A stretch of DNA of 10,349 nt from Guyanagaster necrorhizus. Taxonomy: Eukaryota > Basidiomycota > Agaricomycetes > Agaricales > Physalacriaceae. Shown one piece after another: positions 1-6,818 of the stretch. The DNA lies in assembly GCF_019112545.1 (NCBI RefSeq), contig NW_025064931.1, positions 251,345 through 261,693 of the forward strand, given 5' to 3'. Within the stretch, counting starts at the first letter, position 1. The number at the start of each line of letters is the position of its first letter. Below the pieces are notes generated by a model. It had not been told where the DNA came from, did no database searches, and saw only the letters and a list, made by a program, of their open reading frames with translations. The position numbers and the translations under genes were made by a program.

Positions 1-809
1 TTCTCGTACTCGCTCGGGATTGCTATCCCAACAGTAAGCCTTATTACAGGGGGAGGGACGGGGATGTATGTTTCCTGGCTTTCATTTACGACTCACAGTT
101 GACTCTCTGACAAAGGATTTACGATTGAAAAGGCCTTTGCTGCTAATGGAGCAAAAGTATACATCACTGGCCGAAGGTTGGACATGCTTGAGAAGGCCGC
201 TGCGTCAGTTACAGGCGTCCCAGGGTCCATTATCCCGTTTGTGATGGTCCTTTCTTCCACATATCCATTGCTTACCCACACACAGAATGCAGATGGACAT
301 GACCGACGAAGAAGCTGTCAAGGCTGGCGCCAAGTACGTTGAAGGAATCCACGGCAGAGCTTGATATCCTCGTCAACAAGTTCGTACATCGCGACCCCGT
401 TCTCCTCTTCCATACAACACACTGGGGCCCGGAGCGTGTGTATCTGTCTCGATATTCGTTTATAAAGCTCGAACTGACTTGATTTGATTAGATGGCTTAT
501 GGTGTGACGAGTTTTGCTGGGAGAGGTACCCCGATTCGGATGAACGTGCTGCAGCCTGGCGCGTTTGCGTCGCAGCTGATAGGTCCTGAGATTTTGGAGA
601 TTATCAAGACGAAGCCTGCACCTGGTGCTGTGGCGCCGATACCTGCCAGGAGGCATGGGTCGTGAGTACGCTCAGTATTTGGATGAGATCGGTATTTGAA
701 TCGAGGTTTCTAGTGATGCAGAGATTGTGACAACGGCGGTCTACCTGGCAGTATCGGATTATAGGCGGTTTTGTGTGTTGATGGCGGAACATCGCTGGTA
801 AATCCCCGA
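1..809 (+). pseudogene. Decayed SDR gene copy (SDR-A'), truncated by window edge
   Basis: This is a broken copy of the intact SDR at 5283-6396; intron positions and most intron lengths match exactly. Surviving pieces are the end of exon 1 (to 65, GGGTG motif), exon 2 (114-236), exon 3 (286-379), a scrap of exon 4 (about 415-439), exon 5 (492-661) and exon 6 (714-809). Lesions seen: the intron 1 acceptor is AA instead of AG (112-113). One inserted base in exon 3 produces a TGA at 362-364. About 248 bp of intron 3 and exon 4 are missing, which removes the catalytic Asn and Ser. A 39 bp in-frame deletion in exon 5 removes the Lys of YxxxK. A 7 bp deletion in exon 6 shifts the frame. The stop has become CGA (807-809). 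The 5' end lies outside the window. It cannot encode a working enzyme. Confidence 0.9.
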
Positions 810-1374
810 ATGTTTTGTTATTTGACGGAAGACGTCTATGGAATTAACTTTTCCCCTTTGACGTTACCGACCTAACGATATCATGGTGTTCCCGTCTAAA
901 GACGAACTTGGTGTCGATGACCCCCGAACAGTATGATTTCAAGCAAGCGGGACATACGAGATGTTCTGTGGAAAGCAACGAGGAACTCGTCCAATGTGCA
1001 GGTCTTGTAGAACATCGAAGATATCTAACTCATAGACGGAAAGAAGGAATGGTGATTGCAAGTGGGTCTTTCAAGATGCAGTTGGAGGTTTGTACAGCCA
1101 AGACAGGTCAAAAAAATGGTGTCGTGCCATCCCAGATAAGAACTCATACTCGCGTCAGAATCTTCTTGAGTTCAGGAGTTTATGCATCAACTATTTTTGT
1201 TTCACCTAATAACGATGATAACAGACCCTTGCATATCGGTTATAATCGCCACTGAGGCCCAACACATGAAGTGTTCGAGCTTGCCCTATTTTCCTTCCTC
1301 TTGTTTCCTACTTCTAATTAATGACTAGTTATGTAGCTTGGCTCGGTGGAAATAGAAATAACATTCAAGGACTC
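810..1374. repeat. Duplicated spacer between convergent SDR 3' ends (copy 1)
   Basis: This stretch is closely similar to 6397-6818, the spacer between the intact convergent SDRs A and B, and it runs on into the 3' end of a minus-strand SDR. Similarity is as high as in the neighbouring exons, which points to duplication of the whole block. Relative to the other copy it carries about 143 extra bases at roughly 1068-1210. The open frame across 908-1255 is not preserved in the other copy, where it hits a stop, so I see no gene here. Confidence 0.75.
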
Positions 1375-1419
1375 TCCAACGACACTCCTACCATCAATGC
1401 TCAAAATCGCCCCGTTCGT
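1375..1419 (-). pseudogene. 3' scrap of a convergent SDR (SDR-B')
   Basis: On the minus strand this matches the last codons of the intact SDR-B final exon (TNGAI...DG), in the same position relative to the duplicated spacer. The stop triplet position has become TTG, and homology ends abruptly near 1419. Only about 15 codons remain, so this is a duplication or deletion breakpoint and not a gene. Confidence 0.7.
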
Positions 1420-1765
1420 GTTATAGAATGCACAGCAGACCTTGTCTTGTAATTCCTACTGGTGGGACTTTCAGGCGTGTATGGCCTAGCATCAACCTTT
1501 GCAAGTACGCCACCCGGCGCGCCAATACAATATAGTTGGATACATTTCAGCAAAGGATCTGTATGATTGTAAAGAAGAGGGATGGGAAGATTCACACGAG
1601 AACGAAAGCACCTTCGCACTCTTCAACTACAAGTATTGATTATTGTATTAAGTTGGAAGGACAAGATACAGTATACAGTTTAGAGTTTAGAAGACCGGTA
1701 TAAGAGGATAAGAGTGACATACAGTTTTCCGTTTTCAAGAAGCCGTTCCCAAAAAGTCGGTCATC
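1420..1765. other. Intergenic stretch, upstream region of the hypothetical gene
   Basis: No coding exon, RNA gene or repeat was recognised here. It begins exactly where the SDR-B' homology ends and finishes with a probable promoter for the gene starting at 1766. An ORF on the minus strand (1401-1619) has no supporting feature. Confidence 0.5.
1697..1705 (+). promoter_or_regulatory. Possible TATA element (GGTATAAGA)
   Basis: A TATA-like box about 60 bp upstream of the ATG at 1766, a usual fungal distance. Support is by position and sequence only. Confidence 0.35.
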
Positions 1766-2370
1766 ATGTCCACAGTTAATTACCAGGCAGTGTTAATCCA
1801 CTGGGTTGATGGCGTCGTTGGTTATCGGGTCTCACATTACACTCTTACCAATGACACAGAAGATCTTCAGTTCGAATCTGTGTCAACTCATCAGCGGAAG
1901 AAGCCAGGTTTTTTTGTGGTGTTTCTAGCCCATAAGGCTTGCTGCCTTGCAGGACCTTCATTCAATGACGTTGGCAGGTTGAGCGACGAGCATTCATCTG
2001 CCATTAGGTTTGTGCCTCCTTTTATGCAGGGAGGCGTCATACCGTCTGTTTGGGTTTACAGTTACGAAGATTTGCTCATTCACGCTCCAGCCTCCAGATT
2101 TGAGAAACGTTCCTTGGTGCTATGGCTTCGAGCTGCATTTCCCCATGTCACTATCAGCATCTCGGCAGCTGTGAAACGTTACTTAGATACTGGGTACCAA
2201 GCGTCTACGTTCATCTCCTTTGATTTCTTGAAAAAGGATACGCGTTAGTATGTTCGAAGATGATTATGATACGTGGATTTATCTCTCATCCCCAGCTTCT
2301 AGTTTTATGGTGCTGACCGATTCGAAGAGTTTGGATAAGAGGCTTCGTAGGAAGACTTGGTGGATCAGAT
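1766..2370 (+). CDS. Hypothetical protein, spliced, function unknown
   Basis: I do not recognise the family. The ATG at 1766 has A at -3 and a TATA-like box 60 bp upstream. The frame is open to 2248. Inside it, 1908-1952 (45 bp, GT..TTGCAG with a good pyrimidine tract) looks like an intron whose length is a multiple of three, so keeping it merely inserts a hydrophobic stretch (FFVVFLAH). The frame's stop TAG at 2246-2248 overlaps a GTATGT donor at 2248. Splicing to an AG at 2302 extends the protein with YFMVLTDSKSLDKRLRRK up to a GTAAGT donor at 2371; splicing to the CAG at 2295 instead gives an immediate stop (YF*). The 3' end is unresolved. No signal peptide or catalytic motif is visible. 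No second copy exists in the window. The gene is probable; the exon model is tentative. Confidence 0.45.
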
Positions 2371-2446
2371 GTAAGTATGGTTCAAGAACGACACGTTTAT
2401 TACGACCCTGACTCAAGCAATAATGCATAACACTTGAAGGTTCCGA

Positions 2447-2720
2447 CATTTGTTCAATATTCGAGCGTGATGCACGAACGTTCGCAGTTTTTACGTCTTG
2501 ACAAAGTACAGAAAATTTTCCAAGACGATGCCGTCGCCGATGAACTTCGTTTTACAGAGTATTTTCTCGATTACATTGACGATATTGTGCGGGTACAACA
2601 GTAGATATAAGGTCCTCTCAGAAAAGGTATACAGAGAATAATGTGATACAGCCACGGAAACGCTGTAATTATGGTCAAACAGCGAGCATCTGCGATATTT
2701 CGCTGAAAACATACCGACAG
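2447..2720 (-). repeat. Conserved 3' flank of gene L
   Basis: On the minus strand this follows the L stop codon and is strongly similar, by eye, to 9352-9613 behind gene R, and more weakly to about 3608-3838 behind L'. It marks how far the duplicated unit extends. An open frame of 77 codons crosses it (2491-2724), but R keeps only about 45 codons of that frame, so it is more likely 3' UTR than a gene. Confidence 0.65.
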
Positions 2721-3379
2721 TCAAGCTAGATCTTTGACCCGAAATAGAAACCAGAGCAGAAACAGAGAGAGTACCACGAGCCAGAAATATTTGGACAAAA
2801 GCAGGCGAAAGATCCTCATGGTCTTCAACCTAGTTCGACGAAAAAGTTGATGCGTCAAGGCGATACAGCGAGGAGCATAGTCACCGATAATCGATCCGCC
2901 TTTCATGCAGGACCAGAATCCTGTACGCAGCTAGAATGAAATAAACATGCTAGGTGTGTACAAAGCGATCTGTGAAACGTACGAGAGTCTGCACCAAATG
3001 TTCTACGCACTTCAACCTTCATGTCCACGATTTCCGCCACCAGTTCACGAAGGAGAGATTCTCTCTGTCGAGAGACCTTGAACTGTGATATTACGTTTTC
3101 GGCAAATTCCAGGGCCGTGTCAAGTTCAGAAATCGGGGTGTGGTCTAGCCAAGGCATGAGATCTTCGAGTTCGTCGTAAACTTCGAGTATTGCGAGGATT
3201 AGGGGGTCTGTTGTCTTGCCGGAAGGTAGTATTGTGTTGCTGGGTTTGGACACTGCTGCGAGCTTGAAGAAAGGAAAGGGCGGGGTATAGATGGTGGTGG
3301 TAGATGGTGGTGGTAGTGGTTCGAGCTGTGTTTGAAATTCCGAAGCTAGCTGCCGTTCTTTGCCATCCCTACCATTCAT
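2721..3379 (-). CDS. Small helical protein with C-terminal membrane anchor (gene L)
   Basis: The spliced model has exon 1 at 3379-2983, intron 52 bp (GTACGT..TAG), exon 2 at 2930-2885, intron 55 bp (GTGACT..TAG) and exon 3 at 2829-2721, giving 183 residues. Without splicing the frame stops early and the hydrophobic tail falls into another frame; with splicing the tail is in frame. Gene R (8723-9351) has the same two introns, with equal lengths and phases, which is the strongest support. The N-terminus is Pro-rich; residues about 60-130 are charged and probably all-helical (for example LLRELVAEIVDMKVEV). Residues 162-177 (YFWLVVLSLFLLWFLF) form one membrane span close to the C-terminus, flanked by Lys and Arg. 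With no signal peptide visible this suggests a tail-anchored protein facing the cytosol (inference). Family and function are not recognised. The start is uncertain because a 13 bp repeat near the N-terminus alters the frame relative to other copies. Confidence 0.65.
3288..3313. repeat. 13 bp tandem duplication within gene L
   Basis: TAGATGGTGGTGG occurs twice head to tail inside the 5' part of gene L, where it encodes Pro/Thr-rich residues. Thirteen is not a multiple of three, so the duplication changes the frame relation between the extreme N-terminus and the rest of the protein compared with L' and R. Confidence 0.85.
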
Positions 3380-3441
3380 TCATCAGCACCACAAGCCAAG
3401 TGTCCCCGTGAATACGAATGAATCGACTATTTTTTTGTCTC

Positions 3442-3586
3442 AGAGTATGACAGGCAGGAAGATAAGCTGAAGGATTTTGCTCGATATGAGGCTTTTCGGA
3501 GATATTACGGTCACTTGAGCATAGTATCGGAAGTACAAGTCAATAACGACGCGTCTATTACAACCATGGCAAATTGGCTCAGGTAG
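3442..3586 (+). pseudogene. Exon-like fragment, unknown protein
   Basis: A plus-strand stretch of about 48 codons lies between a strong 3' splice-site look-alike (TATTTTTTTGTCTCAG, ending near 3441) and a TAG stop. Its translation is rich in charged residues and looks protein-like (for example RQEDKLKDFARYEAFRRYYG). It has no ATG near its start and no obvious upstream exon, since gene L's 5' end lies directly upstream on the other strand. It may be the last exon of a gene cut off by the local duplications, or chance. No second copy was found in the window. Confidence 0.3.
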
Positions 3587-3607
3587 TAATGCTTGAATGT
3601 TTCGGCG

Positions 3608-4126
3608 TCTGCTCAGTATCCCCGCGTAATGCACGAACATTCGTAAATTCGCGCTTTTGATTGACATTCGCCGCTTCCTTACAAAGGCAAGAGTATTCGA
3701 ATTTCATCACGACATTCGGTGCAACAGTACACATAAAATACTTTCAGGAAAAGTATACGGAGAATAGTACAGCCAGAAAAACGCCGTAGTATGGTGAGTC
3801 AATGCATTGGCGATATTTCGTTGTAACGTACCAAAAGCCAAGCTAGATCTTTGACCCAGAGCAGAAACACCAAGAGTCAGCCTAGTTCAACGGCAAAGCT
3901 GTCCAAGGAAGGAGACAGTGACCAGTTTTTATTGGATCCGTCGTATGGCTGCAAGAGTCTATCGCCCTGCTGGGTTTGAAGAAAGGAAACTGAGGAAAGG
4001 GCGTAGAAAAGGTGGTTCTGATAAGATGATGGTGGTAATTCAAACCGTGTTTGAAACTCCGCCACCTGCTGCTCACGAGTCTGTATTCAAGGTCCAACTA
4101 TGACCATCTCCGTACTGCTATGCCAT
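3608..4126 (-). pseudogene. Broken copy of the tail-anchored protein gene (L')
   Basis: On the minus strand this aligns with both L and R. It has the ATG position (4126, followed at once by TAG), the EFQT.(L/F)E segment, the FFK segment, then the end of intron 2 and the tail exon (WVKDLA near 3840), then the 3' flank. The central helical coding part, exon 2 and most of intron 2 are missing (several hundred bases lost around 3901-3960), and the codon after WVKDLA is TGG instead of the stop. It lies in the same orientation as L, directly upstream of it, and is the left-arm partner of R in the large inverted repeat. Confidence 0.7.
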
Positions 4127-4127
4127 C

Positions 4128-4320
4128 CCGACGTCCAATCCTTTGCGTGTCTCCAAATCAATGCCGTTTGGGTTGCTATCCAAAATAGTGAATGCTCAGG
4201 AGAGACGAAGATAAGGGATCGTTTGCAAAGGTTCATAACAGTACGGCAGCATGAATATCGTTACCTTACTTCAACTAATCTCTTTTTGCCTCAAAGGAAT
4301 CTTATTCTTGTCTAACATAG
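4128..4320. repeat. Conserved spacer between L' and X (left copy)
   Basis: This segment is highly similar to the reverse complement of 8515-8712. In both places it separates an L-type gene from an X-type gene that point away from each other, so it probably carries the divergent promoters. On the plus strand the left copy has an open frame (4100-4315); its first 24 codons from 4130 align without gaps to the right copy (shared DVQS, LQINAV, SECSG), but the right copy then stops. Coding status is therefore undecided. Confidence 0.6.
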
Positions 4321-4421
4321 TGGCAGATACTAACAATGAGAAGCAGAACGGGAATAACGCGACGATGCGCACGCAGTCACGTCGAGGCCGCGCACAGTTT
4401 ACCCAGACCGCCGTCTCCAGC

Positions 4422-4429
4422 TATATAAG
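4422..4429 (+). promoter_or_regulatory. TATA box of gene X (TATATAAG)
   Basis: A near-perfect TATA element 52-59 bp upstream of the ATG at 4481. The corresponding part of the X' remnant lacks it, in line with X' being dead. Confidence 0.5.
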
Positions 4430-4480
4430 ACGAGCGCCAGGAGGCAGGATAGAGTGTGCAAGTGGCCTCTCACATGCGCT

Positions 4481-4965
4481 ATGACTTTGTCCGGTCCATT
4501 ACCTTCCTTGGCCCCGTGGCAAATTGGGACAGCTCTACCTTTTCGACAAGTCGTTGATTTCCAAGGGACCTGGGATGAAGCGCTGAGAATGATGAACTTC
4601 GAGGTACGTGACACGGGTATAAGCGGCCAGATTTCCCTCCTTACTCGTATTTCTGGCTTCAGCGAAGAACAGGAGGTTGATCATTGAGGTGACCTGCGTC
4701 GAGTCAGCAAGTAATGAAAAAGACGCGATAGAAAAGGTACGTGCCCTCCTGTTTGTACGCCTTGAGATTGAATCTAAGCAGGCGCCCATGTAGCATTGCC
4801 TTATCATTCACGCAGGAGCTCGCTCTTCCTGGCAACCCGTCTTTTCAAATCGTATCTGAAGCTCTGACGCTAGATGCCGTCCCACCATCTTCGCGTCTTC
4901 GTTCAAGAAATCATTCAAGCTCTTCCTTTGGAAACGCGGTCTTGAGTACAAAGACCTTGGCCTGA
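4481..4965 (+). CDS. Small hypothetical protein X, three exons
   Basis: The model has exon 1 at 4481-4603, an intron with GTACGT donor to an AG at 4667 (64 bp), exon 2 at 4668-4736, an intron with GTACGT donor to CGCAG at 4815 (79 bp) and exon 3 at 4816-4965 ending in TGA; 113 residues. All three exons join in phase 0, and two strong GTACGT donors support the boundaries. The weak point is the first acceptor: the better CAG at 4662 would give a stop five codons later, so the AG five bases downstream is needed. The protein has no signal peptide, membrane span or motif I recognise; exon 3 encodes a Ser/Arg-rich stretch (SSRLRSRNHSSSSFG). A TATA box lies 52-59 bp upstream. It sits between the L-type gene (divergent) and SDR-A (same strand). 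The inverted copy at 8275-8394 keeps only exon 1. Function unknown. Confidence 0.42.
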
Positions 4966-5282
4966 TTGTCTTGAGGGTGGATTACCTAATAGGAAACGAT
5001 GATGAAAGTGAGCCGTGATAGAATCAACGCTTCACTTACTCAGCTTAACGGTTCTCAAGGTTCTATTTCAAAAATGACCAAGCCCGTGTCTCCGCAACTT
5101 TTTCGCCATTTTGGACTGTGGAAGGCTTCCAGGATAGGATTGCGGCCCGGGACTTCAGTCACAATGCTGACTGTTATGGGAGAAGATGGACAAGGCGAAT
5201 GTCGAATCAGCGATATATCGCCGATACAGTTTCGCTGAATAAGACTGGGACTGCGTCGGAGACTGTGAACCATTCGCAGAAT
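4966..5282. promoter_or_regulatory. Upstream region of SDR-A
   Basis: About 317 bp between gene X and SDR-A. Part of it (5017-5045, ATAGAAT...ACTTACTCAGCT) resembles the reverse complement of 8226-8255 upstream of SDR-B, so the promoters were duplicated together with the genes. It holds the CTGAATAAG element at 5235-5243. The ORFs crossing it (4999-5238, and 5118 into SDR-A) have no support from the other copy. Confidence 0.5.
5235..5243 (+). promoter_or_regulatory. CTGAATAAG element shared by the SDR promoters
   Basis: CTGAATAAG lies 39 bp upstream of the SDR-A ATG within CAGTTTCGCTGAATAAG. The SDR-B promoter has CAGTTGTGCTGAATAAG in the same orientation relative to its gene, and there it is one half of a perfect palindrome. 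In A the left half-site has decayed to GATACAG. A transcription factor site is a reasonable inference, but common descent alone could also explain it. Confidence 0.45.
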
Positions 5283-6396
5283 ATGGGGGACCTTAATGTG
5301 GCTGTGGTGATGTCGCTGTTGGGAAGAGTGGGCCTTATTACAGGCGGAGGGACGGGGATGTATGTTTCCTGGCGTTCATTTACGACCCGTGATTGACTCT
5401 CTGACAGAGGATTTATGATTGCAAAGGCCTTTGCTGCAAATGGAGCAAAAGTATACATCACTGGCCGAAGGTTGGACGTGCTCGAGAAAGCCGCTGCGTC
5501 AGTTACAGGCGTGCCAGGGTCCATTATCCCGTCTGTGACCATCCTTTCTTCCATGTAGTCATTGCTTACCCACACATAGATTGCAGATGGACATAACTGA
5601 CGAAGAAGCTGTAAAGGCCAGCGCCAAGCATATTGAAGATATCGACGGCAAGCTCGATATCCTCGTCAACAAGTTCGTACATCATAGCCCCGTTTGCCTC
5701 TTCCACATGCTAATCTCTTCGCAGTGCCGGATTCGCCAGCTCCCTTCGTGACCCAGACTTTGCCTCCAAGAAGGACGCGGCTATAGATCCTCTCGAACCC
5801 GAGACCATACAGAACTGGACCGACATCTTCGCGCTGAACACCATCGCCCCATTCTTTGCCGTGCGCGCCTTCCAATCCCTCCTCATCAAGGGAGCCCATT
5901 CCCGCCCCCAAGGCACCTCAAGCGTCATCAACATCAGCAGCATTGCGGCAAGACTCAACACACCTGGGCCCGGAGCATGTGTACGTTGTCCTGATATTCA
6001 TACATAAAGCCGCATCGAAATGAGTTGATCAGATGGCTTATGGTGTGACGAAAGCAGCCCTGGACAAACTCACGCTCGTTCTCGGGACGAGTTTTGCCGG
6101 GAGGGGTATCCCGATTCAGGTGAACGCATTGCAGCCTGGCGCGTTTGCGTCGCAGCTGATAGGTCCTGAGATTTTGGAGATTATCAAGACGAAGCCTGCA
6201 CCTGGTGCTGTGGCGCCGATACCCGCCAGGAGGCATGGGTCGTGAGTATGCTCAGTGTTTGGATGAGATCGGTTGTTGAAACGAGTTTTGTAGTGATGCA
6301 GAGATTGGGACGACGGCGATCTACCTGGCAGTATCGGATTATACGAACGGGGCGGTTTTGTGTGTTGATGGCGGAACATCGCTGGTAAATCCTTGA
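5283..6396 (+). CDS. Short-chain dehydrogenase/reductase A (classical SDR, intact, six exons)
   Basis: A classical SDR oxidoreductase using NAD(P)H with a Rossmann fold; substrate unknown. Exons: 5283-5359, 5408-5530, 5580-5672, 5725-5980, 6033-6241, 6294-6396; introns of 48-52 bp, all GT..AG. The product has 286 residues, usual for the family. Splicing restores each motif: TGGGTGIG cofactor loop at 20-27 (the Ile codon spans intron 1), GRR after the second strand at 45-47 (suggests NADP preference), NNAG at 97-100 (spans intron 3), Asn136, Ser170 in INISS, Tyr186 and Lys190 in YGVTK, PG at 218-219, and a DGG-containing C-terminus. The ATG at 5283 has A at -3 and G at +4 and matches the SDR-B start; a Met at residue 10 is an alternative. 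No targeting signal is seen, so it is probably cytosolic. It is convergent with SDR-B, 422 bp away. The intron 2 donor GTCTGT is weak. Confidence 0.93.
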
Positions 6397-6818
6397 ATGT
6401 TTTGTTGTTTGACGTAGAACATCTATGGAATTAACTTTTCCCCTTTGACGTTACCGACCTAACGATATCATGGTATTCCCGTCTAAAGACGAACTTGGTT
6501 TTGATAACCCCCGAACAGTATGATTTCAAACAAGGGGAACATACTATGAGATGATCTGTGGAAGGCATACCAGAGGAACTCATACTATGTGCAGGACTTG
6601 TAGAACCATCGAAGATATCTCTAAGCCATAAACAGAGAGAAGGAATGGTGATTGCAAGTGGGTAACAATGATAACAGACCCTTTCATATCGGTTATAATC
6701 GCCACTGAGACCCAACATATGAAGTGTTCGAGCTTGCCTTATTTTCCTTTCACCTGGTTTCCTACTTCTAATTAATGACTGGTTCTGTAGCTTGGCTCGG
6801 CGGAAATAGAAATAACAT
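6397..6818. repeat. Spacer between convergent SDRs, centre of the inverted repeat
   Basis: These 422 bp hold the 3' ends of both SDR transcripts and no supported gene. The sequence is present again at 810-1374, where it has about 143 additional bases. It forms the loop between the two arms. A minus-strand ORF of 95 codons (6431-6718) is not kept in the other copy. Confidence 0.7.

Larger units (their letters stand above)
3608..6396 (+). repeat. Left arm of a large imperfect inverted repeat
   Basis: Read left to right this arm contains L' (minus), a conserved spacer, gene X (plus), a promoter region and SDR-A (plus). The reverse complement of 6819-9613 shows the same elements in the same order: R, spacer, X', promoter, SDR-B. 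Matches were checked segment by segment by eye. Large indels are the missing body of L' in this arm, and the missing exons 2 and 3 of X in the other. Confidence 0.75.

Noticed and set aside
318..656. 112-codon minus-strand ORF
   Set aside because: Antisense shadow of the decayed SDR-A' exons; the same shadow exists over the intact gene at 5955-6236.
908..1255. 115-codon plus-strand ORF
   Set aside because: It lies in the duplicated spacer; the other copy (around 6500-6560) meets a stop soon after and lacks most of the rest, so the frame is not conserved.
5118..5396. Extension of SDR-A upstream to 5118
   Set aside because: Similarity to SDR-B begins at the Met at 5283; upstream residues have no counterpart, and the frame after 5359 reads into intron 1.
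5666..5961. Overlapping minus-strand ORFs of 81-83 codons
   Set aside because: Antisense to SDR-A exon 4, whose frame, motifs and splice sites are confirmed by SDR-B.
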